A stretch of DNA of 64,000 nt, taken from NCBI RefSeq assembly GCF_007994135.1, contig NZ_VLKF01000001.1, positions 682,001 through 746,000 of the forward strand. Direction: 5' to 3'. The notes beneath the pieces were generated by a model. The model was not told the origin of the DNA. It saw only the letters and a list, made by a program, of their open reading frames with translations, and searched no databases. The position numbers and the translations under genes were made by a program. This stretch comes from Modestobacter roseus. GTDB taxonomy: Bacteria > Actinomycetota > Actinomycetes > Mycobacteriales > Geodermatophilaceae. This document shows positions 55,673 through 62,915 of this stretch, in pieces (the first letter of the stretch is position 1; every line of letters begins with the position of its first letter).

Positions 55673-56662
55673 ATGCGCAGAATCACCGGACTGGGCGCCA
55701 GCGTCGCGGTCCTGACCCTGGTCCTGGCCGGCTGTTCGTCCGGTGACGACGGCGGCGGTGGTGGCGGGGGCGGTGACGACTCGTTCCGGGTGGTCGCCTT
55801 CACCTCGGGCAACCAGACCCCGATCGGCGCCTGGTGGGTCAAGGCGGTGGAGGAGAAGGCCGACGAGCTCGGCTGGGACCTGACCATGATCCAGGGCGAC
55901 TTCGACTTCCAGAAGATGAACCCGCAGGTGGAGAGCGCCATCGGGCAGGGCACCGACGTGGTCCTGGACGGCTACACCGACGTCGCCTCGATCGGGTCGA
56001 TCGTCACCGCTGCCCGGGACGCCGAGGTGCCCATCTTCGCGATGGACAGCGCGACCGAGGCGACGGACGCGTTCGCGCTCAACATCACCACCGACCAGCA
56101 GGGCATCGTCGACGGCACGCTGGGGGCGCTCGAGGAGTCGCTCGGTGGGCTCGAGGGCAAGAACGTGATGGTCATCGGCCACGACCCGCACCCCGGCATC
56201 CGGATGCGGGCCGAGCTCGCGATGGAGAGCCTGGAGGAAGCGGGGGCGACCATCGCCGGCGGCGGGGTCCAGAAGGTCGAGTCCCCGGCCACCGGCCGTA
56301 CCGAGGCGCTGTCCCTGGTCACCGACTACCTGACGGCCAACCCGGACGGCCTGGACGCGGTCTGGGTCGGCTGGGACGACGCGGCGCTGGGCGCGTCGCA
56401 GGCCATCGCGGAGGCCGGTTCGCAGGCGAAGGTGACCGGCTCGGACGCCACCAGCGAGGCCATCGCCCAGATCCAGGGCGGCGACACGTTCGTGGCCACC
56501 GCCAACCAGCCGTGGCCGGAGGTGCTGGACACGGTGGTCGAGCAGGTGGAGACCTACCGGGAGACCGGTGAGCTGCCGGCGGAGAACTACGAGGCGGTGG
56601 ACACCACCATCGTCGACGACGAGAACGCCTCGACCATCACGCCCTCGGACAAGTTGGGCTGA
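55673..56662 (+). CDS. sugar-binding lipoprotein of an ABC importer (RbsB-like)
   Basis: A 329-residue lipoprotein. The lipobox LAGC puts the lipidated Cys at residue 21, followed by a Gly-rich linker and a type I periplasmic-binding fold: VVAFTSGNQTPIGAWWVKAV, TDVVLDGYTDVASIGSIVTA, DAEVPIFAMDSATEATDAFA, GKNVMVIGHDPHPGIRMRAE. The ATG at 55673 has AAAGGAG upstream. A 104-base gap from the permease could hold an internal promoter, giving the abundant binding protein its own supply. Ligand not predictable from sequence. Confidence 0.92.
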   Translation: MRRITGLGASVAVLTLVLAGCSSGDDGGGGGGGGDDSFRVVAFTSGNQTPIGAWWVKAVEEKADELGWDLTMIQGDFDFQKMNPQVESAIGQGTDVVLDGYTDVASIGSIVTAARDAEVPIFAMDSATEATDAFALNITTDQQGIVDGTLGALEESLGGLEGKNVMVIGHDPHPGIRMRAELAMESLEEAGATIAGGGVQKVESPATGRTEALSLVTDYLTANPDGLDAVWVGWDDAALGASQAIAEAGSQAKVTGSDATSEAIAQIQGGDTFVATANQPWPEVLDTVVEQVETYRETGELPAENYEAVDTTIVDDENASTITPSDKLG

Positions 56663-56747
56663 GCCCCACCCCGAGCGGTCGGGGGCGGGAGCGTCCGTCC
56701 CGTCCCCGACCGCTGTCCACGATCGACGTCAGCGGAAGGCAGTTCCC

Positions 56748-57545
56748 ATGCGTGGAGAAGGCAAGCGTCTCGAGGGCAAGGTCGCCCTGATCACCGGCGG
56801 GGCCAGCGGCATCGGCCTCGCGACGGTGCAGAAGTTCGTCCGGGAGGGCGCCAAGGTGCTCGTCGTCGACATCGACGCCGAGCGCGCGGAGAAGGTGGTC
56901 GCGGAGATCGAGGCCGACGGCCAGGCCGGGTCCGTCGCGGCGGCGCAGGCCGACGTGTCGGTGTACGCCGACGTCGAGGCCGCCGTGCAGCGCGCGGTCG
57001 ACGTCTTCGGCAGGCTCGACGTCATCTTCAACAACGCCGGCATCGCCGGGGGCAAGGCGCTGCTCGACCACGACCCGGCTGTCGACTACGCGCCGATGAT
57101 CCGGGTCGACCAGGACGGCGTCTACCACGGCATCCTCGCCGCCGGCCGCCAGTTCAAGTCGCAGGGCACCGGTGGGGTCATCATCAGCACCTCCTCCATC
57201 TACGGGGAGCAGGCGGCCGAACTGGCGTTCAGCTACAGCGCGGCGAAGGCCGCGGTCATCTCCTTCACCCGCTCGGCGGCCTACGAGCTGGCCGAGTACG
57301 GCGTACGCGCGGTGGCGATCACGCCCGGGCGGGTGGGCACCCCGATCATCAACCAGTTCAGCGAGGAGCTGCGGACGACGTTCGCATCCGAGCAGCTGCG
57401 CAACGCGCTGACCGAGCCCAGCGAGATCGCCGACGTCGTGGCGTTCCTCGCCTCCGACGAGGCGAACGCGATCAACGGCACCGTGGTGCACGTCGACGAC
57501 GGCTACTCGGTGTTCAAGCAGCGCCTCGACCTGCCGACGTTCTGA
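56748..57545 (+). CDS. short-chain dehydrogenase/reductase
   Basis: A 265-residue classical SDR: cofactor motif GGASGIG near residue 17, VVDID acidic residue (NAD preference), NNAG, catalytic Ser in IISTSSIYGEQ, and Tyr/Lys in FSYSAAKAAV. The C-terminus has TPGRVGTPI and a normal INGTVVHVDDGYS end. It lies 85 bases after the sugar-binding gene and 9 bases before the epimerase gene. Likely a second oxidoreductase on the same sugar or polyol. Confidence 0.9.
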   Translation: MRGEGKRLEGKVALITGGASGIGLATVQKFVREGAKVLVVDIDAERAEKVVAEIEADGQAGSVAAAQADVSVYADVEAAVQRAVDVFGRLDVIFNNAGIAGGKALLDHDPAVDYAPMIRVDQDGVYHGILAAGRQFKSQGTGGVIISTSSIYGEQAAELAFSYSAAKAAVISFTRSAAYELAEYGVRAVAITPGRVGTPIINQFSEELRTTFASEQLRNALTEPSEIADVVAFLASDEANAINGTVVHVDDGYSVFKQRLDLPTF

Positions 57546-57554
57546 GGGGTCGAC

Positions 57555-58409
57555 GTGCCGATCGAGGTCGCCTGCCACCTCAACGTGCTGGTGCCGGACA
57601 TGGCCGAGCCGGAGCTGGGCCGGGCGCTGCGCACGCTGGCCGACCTGGGCTACACCGCGGTGGTGCTGCCGCCGATCGACCCGGACAGCGCGCCGCTGGG
57701 GGAGTGGGCCGCGGTGTTCCGCGACCACGGGCTCACCCCGATCACCATCGCGGGGCAGGCGCCGGGTGCCGACGTCTCCTCCGCCGACCCGGTCGAGCAG
57801 GAGCGGGGCGCACAGGCGCTGCGCCGGATGGTCGAGGCCACCGCGGCGCTGGGCGGTGACCAGATGAACGGGGTCTCCTACGGGCTGTTCGGGCGGGCGC
57901 CGACCGCGGCGCCGGCCGGGGCGTTCGAACGGGCGGCGGCCCAGCTCGGCGCCGTCGCCGACCACGCGCACGACCAGGGGGTCGCGATGACCTTCGAGGT
58001 GCTCAACCGCTACGAGACCGCGCTGATCAACACGGCGGCGCAAGCGCGGGACTTCGTGGCCGCCAGCGGCTCATCGCACCTGCGCGTGCACCTGGACACC
58101 TTCCACATGGCGGTCGAGGAGACCGACATGGTGGGTGCGGTGCAGGAGACGGCGCCGGTGCTCGGCTACCTGGAGCTGGGGCAGTCGGGTCGGGGAGCGC
58201 TGGCCGGCGGGGTGGTGGACGTCGAGGCGGTGGTGCGGGCGGCGATCGACGCCGGGTACTCCGGCCGGGTCGGGCTGGAGGCGTTCTCCCGCTCGGTGCT
58301 GACGGCCGGGGCGAGCGACCTGCTCGCCATCTGGCGGGAGACCTACACCGACGGCGCCGCGCTGGCCGCGGAGGCGATCGAGCTGGTGCGGAAGGCCGAG
58401 GCCGGCTGA
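57555..58409 (+). CDS. TIM-barrel sugar isomerase/epimerase
   Basis: A 284-residue protein of the xylose-isomerase-like AP endonuclease 2 superfamily, near D-tagatose/D-psicose 3-epimerases. Metal ligands by position: Glu in MTFEVLNRYE, Asp in RVHLDTFHMAVEE and Glu in GRVGLEAFSRSVL. Where D-tagatose 3-epimerase has a His ligand before the GExxR loop, this protein reads LELGQSGRG, so a Glu may replace it. GTG start 57555, 9 bases behind the SDR stop. Probably the last gene of the catabolic operon; it would epimerise or isomerise a ketose. Confidence 0.83.
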   Translation: MPIEVACHLNVLVPDMAEPELGRALRTLADLGYTAVVLPPIDPDSAPLGEWAAVFRDHGLTPITIAGQAPGADVSSADPVEQERGAQALRRMVEATAALGGDQMNGVSYGLFGRAPTAAPAGAFERAAAQLGAVADHAHDQGVAMTFEVLNRYETALINTAAQARDFVAASGSSHLRVHLDTFHMAVEETDMVGAVQETAPVLGYLELGQSGRGALAGGVVDVEAVVRAAIDAGYSGRVGLEAFSRSVLTAGASDLLAIWRETYTDGAALAAEAIELVRKAEAG

Positions 58410-58456
58410 CGGCCCGGTCCCTTGCCCTCCGCGGTGCGCCGGGCCAGGGTGAGCGG

Positions 58457-58822
58457 GTGCCCACGCTCCGTGCGCCCTACCTCTGGTTCGTCGGGCTCTA
58501 CGCCGCCGCCCTGCTGGTGGCGCAGCTGCCCGGCGACCCGAGCGGGGACTTCCCGCCGTTCTGGCTGGCCGTCGACCTGCTGCTGACGGTGCTCGCCTGG
58601 CGGGGGAGCCGGGCGGCGTGGGCGGTACTGCTGGCGCTGCACCTGTTCTTCCTGGCCAGCTTCTTCCTGCTGGTCTGGCCGATCGGGTGGCAGCTCGCCG
58701 CCTTCTACGGCCTGCTGGCGCTGGCCGCGGTGTCGCTGGCTGGGGTGCCGCTGGGCAGCCGCGAGGCCCGGGGTGCGGGTCCGGCGGCCCGACGTGAGGT
58801 CATCGCCGGTCGAAGGGCGTGA
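58457..58822 (+). CDS. small membrane protein of unknown function
   Basis: A 121-residue protein from GTG 58457 with three to four hydrophobic segments (LWFVGLYAAALLVAQLPG, FWLAVDLLLTVLAW, WAVLLALHLFFLASFFLLVW, LAAFYGLLALAAVSLAG). No motif is seen. Its 3' end overlaps the convergent gene by 23 bases. It might still belong to the sugar operon transcript, 47 bases behind the epimerase. Confidence 0.55.
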   Translation: MPTLRAPYLWFVGLYAAALLVAQLPGDPSGDFPPFWLAVDLLLTVLAWRGSRAAWAVLLALHLFFLASFFLLVWPIGWQLAAFYGLLALAAVSLAGVPLGSREARGAGPAARREVIAGRRA

Positions 58823-59180
58823 CCTCGTCCGGGGTGGCGGTGAACGGGTTGGCCCATTCCGAGGCGGCGCCGGTGATCGGCTGGGCATCGGTGACGACGG
58901 TGAACGGCGTGCCGGGGTAGATCGCCAGCACCCGGGTGGCCGAGGTCAGCGTCTCGGTGTGCTCGAGCACCTCACCGCGGCGCAGCAGCCGTGTGGTCCG
59001 GACGCCGCTCAGCTCCTCACCGACCTGCGCGGTCCACCGGGCGTCGTCCTGGTCGAAGGTGATCGCCCGGACCCGCTCGCCGGCCGGGGCGGCGGCGACG
59101 CCGGCGAACTCGGCCAGCGCGTCGTACAGCCGTTCGGCCTGCTCGGCGTCGGCGGCGCGGGGGACGAAGAAGGCGACCAT
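58800..59180 (-). CDS. conserved hypothetical protein
   Basis: A 126-residue soluble protein: FFVPRAADAEQAERLYDALA, ERVRAITFDQDDARWTAQVG, TTRLLRRGEVLEHTETLTSA, TRVLAIYPGTPFTVVTDAQP. The alternating strand and helix pattern suggests a small alpha/beta domain; no family is recognised. ATG 59180 opens the gene, and its end overlaps the membrane gene on the other strand. Confidence 0.6.
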   Translation of the reverse strand: MVAFFVPRAADAEQAERLYDALAEFAGVAAAPAGERVRAITFDQDDARWTAQVGEELSGVRTTRLLRRGEVLEHTETLTSATRVLAIYPGTPFTVVTDAQPITGAASEWANPFTATPDEVTPFDRR

Positions 59181-59318
59181 GCCCGACAGCCTGCCTGCTC
59201 CCACCGACGGTTCCGTTCGCCAGGCGATGGGGCCCCCGCCGGCCACGGGGGTAACCGGCGGAGGCGGAATCGACAGTACATGCGGAACCTGGCGTTCTCG
59301 GTAGGTGCTCCCCGGGGC

Positions 59319-59332
59319 CACCCCAAGGGGTG
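59319..59332 (-). terminator. short hairpin behind tRNA-Met
   Basis: CACCCCAAGGGGTG is a 6-bp stem with a 2-base spacer, 12 bases past the tRNA 3' end on the minus strand. No U-run. Confidence 0.35.
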
Positions 59333-59343
59333 TGCCGATGCGG

Positions 59344-59417
59344 TGGGGCGGGTGGGGCTCGAACCCACGACCCAGGGATTATGAGTCCCATGCTCTGACC
59401 GGCTGAGCTACCGCCCC
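59344..59417 (-). tRNA. tRNA-Met (CAT), probably elongator
   Basis: A 74-base cloverleaf on the minus strand without encoded CCA: acceptor GGGGCGG/CCGCCCC plus A, D-arm GCTCAGCCGGTCAGAGC, anticodon arm GGGACTCATAATCCC (CAT at 59383-59381) and T-arm GTGGGTTCGAGCCCCAC (one G-C/T variation at the stem). The fully paired first position argues against initiator. A CAT anticodon could also be a lysidine-modified tRNA-Ile, which sequence alone does not settle. Confidence 0.92.
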
Positions 59418-59442
59418 AGGTCGTTCACGCTAGCGGTCGCGC

Positions 59443-60894
59443 TCAGTCGCCCAGCACGGTGCTGCCCAGCACGCCGCCGTCGGCGTCCAGCGCCTCCACC
59501 GCCACGTACGCCGGGTCGCCGTCCAGTGGGACGGCCGTCTCGAAGCCGGTGCGCGGCACCGGGTCGCCGGCCACCGCGCTCTCCTCGTCCTCCCCGGTCA
59601 CGACGCGCCAGGCGGCCACCTCGGTCGCGCCGTTCCAGCTCACGTGCACCCGGCCGTCCGCCAGCACCGCATCCGGGTCGGTCTCCGGCCGCCCGGTCCA
59701 CCGATCGCGGTAGGCCCGGTAGTTGTCACCCGAGCCGAGCGCGACGTCGGTCAGCAGCGTGCCGTCGTCGGCGAACTCCGAGTAGAACGGCCGCGACCCC
59801 CAGCCGATGAGCACGGTCCCGTCGGGCAGCTGCTGGAAGCTGCCCTGGCTGCCGGCCAGCCGGTCCGGGTCGGGCGGCAGGTACTCGGTCACCACCGCGG
59901 CCGTCATCGCCTGCTCGTCGAGGGCCAGCCGCAGCCCCCGGGACGTCGGGCCGACGTCGGGCTCGGACTGGTTGTCGAAGAGGGTGAGCGTGCCGTCGGG
60001 CTGGCGCTCGGCGTCGTGCTGCCAGGCGAACTCGACGCCGTCCCCGAGCGCGAAGTCGCTGGCCTCCCCGCCGAGCGTCCACGCGACCTCCCCGGTCGCC
60101 CGGTCGACGTCGTAGACCGCCCAGGTGTTCCGCGCCGACACCAGCAGCGACCCGTCGGCGTCCTCGGCGACCGAGTTGACGTGGAACCAGTCGAACGGCT
60201 CCTCCTCGGTGCCGCCGTCCTCGGGCAGCTCGCTCCTGGTCTCCTCCAGCGGCACGTGCTCCAGGGCGCTCCAGTGCAGCAGCACCTCACCGGTGTCGAC
60301 GTCGACCTCCTGCACGACGCCGTCCCAGACCCAGCCGTCCTCGGAGCCGCCCACGGAGGTGAGGTCGTGCTCCTGCTTCACGTACGCGGCCAGCAGCATC
60401 GTGCCGCGGTCGGTCAACCGGCCCTCGTGGATGTCGGCCTGGCCGGGTTCGAGCGGGGCGCCGGTGGTGACCGTGCCGATCTCGGAGTAGGACTCGTCGA
60501 CCAGCACGAACTCCCCGGCTCCCAGGCCCACGGTGGGGCTCTCCCCGCGCCACCAGGTGAGCACCGGCTCGCCGTCCAGCTCCTGCACCCGGACGTCGTA
60601 GGCGCGGCTCTCCGTGGGGTGGATCCAGACCGGGTCCCCGGCGTCGTCGACGATCAGGACCCCGGTGAGCGGCGCCCCCTCGCTCTTGGGCCCCAGGAAC
60701 AGCAGCGACCCGTCGGGGGAGCGGGCGGGGCCGCGCTGGTCGACCTCCAGGTCGGGCGCGACCAGGTCGGGCCGGCTCACGAACTCCACCGCCGGGCCGG
60801 TGCTGGGGGCGGCCTCGGACGTCTCCGGGTCGCCGTCGCCGCACGCGGTCAGCAGCAACCCGAGGCACACCATCGCCACCGCCGGCCGGTTCAT
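59443..60894 (-). CDS. arylsulfotransferase-family lipoprotein
   Basis: A 483-residue exported lipoprotein (LLTAC, Cys18). The body is a repeated-strand propeller-like protein of the Arylsulfotran_2 type: VLIVDDAGDPVWIHPTESRA, FVLVDESYSEIGTVTTGAPL, QADIHEGRLTDRGTMLLAAY, DWFHVNSVAEDADGSLLVSA, WTLGGEASDFALGDGVEFAW. The His residues in DIHEG, WFHVNS and WQHDAE lie where the family keeps its active-site histidines. Bacterial ASST transfers sulfate between phenols; most actinomycete members are untested. ATG 60894. Confidence 0.82.
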   Translation of the reverse strand: MNRPAVAMVCLGLLLTACGDGDPETSEAAPSTGPAVEFVSRPDLVAPDLEVDQRGPARSPDGSLLFLGPKSEGAPLTGVLIVDDAGDPVWIHPTESRAYDVRVQELDGEPVLTWWRGESPTVGLGAGEFVLVDESYSEIGTVTTGAPLEPGQADIHEGRLTDRGTMLLAAYVKQEHDLTSVGGSEDGWVWDGVVQEVDVDTGEVLLHWSALEHVPLEETRSELPEDGGTEEEPFDWFHVNSVAEDADGSLLVSARNTWAVYDVDRATGEVAWTLGGEASDFALGDGVEFAWQHDAERQPDGTLTLFDNQSEPDVGPTSRGLRLALDEQAMTAAVVTEYLPPDPDRLAGSQGSFQQLPDGTVLIGWGSRPFYSEFADDGTLLTDVALGSGDNYRAYRDRWTGRPETDPDAVLADGRVHVSWNGATEVAAWRVVTGEDEESAVAGDPVPRTGFETAVPLDGDPAYVAVEALDADGGVLGSTVLGD

Positions 60895-60945
60895 CGCCGC
60901 AGCGTCCCAGACGTGTGGCGCGGCCGCGCGCCGATCGCGCACCAC

Positions 60946-60951
60946 TACCTT
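60946..60951 (+). promoter_or_regulatory. leaderless -10 box of the DUF368 gene
   Basis: TACCTT ends 7 bases before the GTG at 60959. The spacing is the same as at dusB and the two A-T-TE genes. Confidence 0.55.
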
Positions 60952-60958
60952 GGAACGG

Positions 60959-61909
60959 GTGCGTACCGAGCAGTCAGGCAGTCCGACCGTCCCCGTCGCC
61001 GACGGGGGGCTCCGCACCTCGCCCGGCCACGTCGTCCGCGGCCTGGCGATGGGTGCCGCAGAGGTGGTGCCCGGGGTGAGCGGCGGCACCGTCGCGCTGG
61101 TACTGGGGGTGTACGAGCGGCTCATCGACGGGGCGGGGCACGTCGTCACCGCACTGCGGCACGCCGTCACCGGGCGGTTCGCCGAGGCGCGCGCGGAGAT
61201 CGGCCGCGCGCACTGGTGGACCATCCTGCCGCTGCTGGCCGGGATGGCCGTCGCCGTCCTGGCCGGTGCCCGGGTGCTCGAACCGCTCATCGAGGACCAC
61301 CCGGTCGGCGCCCGGGCGGTCTTCTTCGGCATGGTGCTGTTCTCCATCGCCGCCCCGGCGCGGATGGTCGGCCGCTGGTCGGCCCGGGACGTCGTCGTCG
61401 CGGTGCTGGCGGCGGTCGGCGCCTTCCTGCTCACCGGCCTGCCGCCCGGTGGCGAGGCGAACCCACCCCTGCCCGTGGTCGTGCTCGCTGCCGCCATCGC
61501 GATCTGCGCCCTCGTGCTGCCCGGCATCTCCGGGTCGTTCATCCTGCTCACCCTGGGCCTCTACGGGCCCACGCTCGCCGCCGTCAACTCCCGCGACCTC
61601 GCCTACGTGGGTGCCTTCGCCCTGGGCGCGGCCCTCGGGCTGGGGCTGTTCGTCAAGGCGTTGCAGGCGGCCCTCCGCAGCCACCGCGCGCTCACGCTCG
61701 CGCTGATGACCGGCCTCATGGTCGGCTCGCTCCGTGCGCTGTGGCCCTGGCAGACCGAGGACCGCACCCTGTTGAGCCCGGACGACGGCGGCCTGGCGAT
61801 GGTTGCCCTCGCGCTCGGCGCCGGCCTCGTCGTCGCCGGTGCCCTCGGGCTGCAGACCTGGCTGGACCGGCGTGCCGCGGCCCCGCCTCTGGCGCCGCGG
61901 GCCGACTGA
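60959..61909 (+). CDS. DUF368 family polyprenyl-phosphate transporter (PopT-like)
   Basis: A 316-residue membrane protein. DUF368 proteins, with DedA/UptA proteins, were shown to return undecaprenyl phosphate across the membrane for reuse in cell-wall synthesis. The two family repeats are visible: RGLAMGAAEVVPGVSGGTVA at about residues 27-46 and ICALVLPGISGSFILLTLGL at about 181-200, in an inverted-topology arrangement, with about eight other hydrophobic segments (LPLLAGMAVAVLAGARVL, ALTLALMTGLMVGSLRALWP). It would act on the lipid carrier made by the uppS product. GTG start backed by a -10 box 7 bases upstream. Confidence 0.85.
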   Translation: MRTEQSGSPTVPVADGGLRTSPGHVVRGLAMGAAEVVPGVSGGTVALVLGVYERLIDGAGHVVTALRHAVTGRFAEARAEIGRAHWWTILPLLAGMAVAVLAGARVLEPLIEDHPVGARAVFFGMVLFSIAAPARMVGRWSARDVVVAVLAAVGAFLLTGLPPGGEANPPLPVVVLAAAIAICALVLPGISGSFILLTLGLYGPTLAAVNSRDLAYVGAFALGAALGLGLFVKALQAALRSHRALTLALMTGLMVGSLRALWPWQTEDRTLLSPDDGGLAMVALALGAGLVVAGALGLQTWLDRRAAAPPLAPRAD

Positions 61910-62221
61910 CCTGCAGACTGGGCGTCGACCGGCGAGGGGCGTCGAGCCCGCCGGGCGTCCACTCAGTGAGATGGACATTTACTGCCCGTATCGTCCACTT
62001 CTCGCGGTAAAAGCCGTGGTCGACGCGCGCCTCACTCGTCCCACTGGACACATCGCACCCCAGGCGTCTCGCTCGTCACAGATGGCACTGGCGCGCTGCA
62101 TGATCGGTCGGGCAGACTGGCGGCCGGTTGCTCCTGGAGCCGCCGCAGTGCGAACGCAGCGCCACCGAACACGACAGGTCCGTTGGGGAAGACGAACCAG
62201 TCGAGTCGATGGAGGTGCGCC
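61910..62221. other. 312-base intergenic region, no gene seen
   Basis: Lies between the DUF368 gene and the DUF3145 gene. It is lower in GC than its surroundings around 61970-62010 and holds TTTACTGC and GCGGTAAA as an inverted repeat (one G-T) around 18 bases. An open frame continues from 61969 into the DUF3145 gene but shows no actinomycete codon bias. The DUF3145 promoter probably lies here; I cannot place it. Confidence 0.5.
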
Positions 62222-62722
62222 GTGCAGCGACGGTCAACCCAGGGTGTCGTCTTCGTGCACGCGTGCCCGAAGGCGTTGTGCCAGCACGTCGAATGGGCGC
62301 TCGAGCGCGTCGTCGGCGCGCCGGTGTCTTTGACGTGGGCCGACCAGCCCGTGGCGCACGGCTCCTACCGTGCCGAGATCGCCTGGACGGGCGCCCCCGG
62401 CACCGGGGCCAAGCTCGTCGCTGCCCTCAAGCAGTGGCCGATGCTGCGCTTCGAGGTGACCGAGGAGGCCAGCCACGGCAACGACGGCGAGCGCATGTCC
62501 TACGTGCCCGGGCACGGGGTGCACCGCGCGCCGGTCAGCGCCAACGGCGACCTCGTCATCACCGAGCAGCAGCTGCGGCACCTCGCCGCCACCGCCACCT
62601 CGGTCGAGGCCTTCCGGCACGGCGTCGACACGCTGCTCGGTGCCGCCTGGGACACCGACCTGGAGCCCTACCGCTACGCCGGCGACGCCGCGCCGGTCAC
62701 CTGGCTGCACCAGGTCGTGTGA
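62222..62722 (+). CDS. DUF3145 family protein
   Basis: A 166-residue actinomycete-specific protein: TQGVVFVHACPKALCQHVEW, GAPVSLTWADQPVAHGSYRA, KQWPMLRFEVTEEASHGNDG, ERMSYVPGHGVHRAPVSANG. DUF3145 genes sit next to the fabD-fabH-acpP-fabF fatty-acid synthesis genes in Streptomyces, and here the gene faces an acyl-CoA carboxylase gene, so a link with FAS-II seems likely. GTG start at 62222. Biochemical role unknown. Confidence 0.85.
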   Translation: MQRRSTQGVVFVHACPKALCQHVEWALERVVGAPVSLTWADQPVAHGSYRAEIAWTGAPGTGAKLVAALKQWPMLRFEVTEEASHGNDGERMSYVPGHGVHRAPVSANGDLVITEQQLRHLAATATSVEAFRHGVDTLLGAAWDTDLEPYRYAGDAAPVTWLHQVV

Positions 62723-62792
62723 GCAACGGGCGGCGTCCTGACTCGACCGCCGCCGTCCCTGGGGCGCACCAGCGCCCCTCCTCCCGCACCAC

Positions 62793-62855
62793 AGGGCGTC
62801 CCCCTGCACCGATGTCGGTGCAGGGGGACGCCCTTTGATCAGGTGACCTGATCGA
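62793..62855. repeat. structured repeat, copy 2 (inverted relative to copy 1)
   Basis: A perfect 20-bp hairpin (62793-62812/62815-62834, core GCGTCCCCCTGCACC) is followed by the TTGATCAGGTGACCTGATCGAA dyad (62835-62856). On the minus strand it aligns without gaps to 768-830. It lies between convergent genes, as copy 1 does. Confidence 0.75.
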
Positions 62856-62864
62856 ACCCACCGG

Positions 62865-62912
62865 ACGACGACGGCCCGGCACCCTCTCAGCGGGGTGCCG
62901 GGCCGTCGTCGT
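62865..62912. terminator. bidirectional terminator between DUF3145 and accD genes
   Basis: Arms 62865-62884 and 62893-62912 are perfectly complementary over 20 bp with an 8-base loop. GTTCG follows on the plus strand. It is 3 bases from the accD stop. Confidence 0.75.
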
Positions 62913-62915
62913 TCG

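Noticed and set aside
59344-59417. Initiator tRNA-fMet
   Set aside because: The first acceptor pair is G-C and complete; bacterial initiator tRNAs have a mismatch at position 1-72.
61969-62333. Open frame beginning ATG-GAC-ATT that runs into the DUF3145 gene
   Set aside because: No third-position GC bias, no ribosome site and overlap with a conserved gene in another frame.
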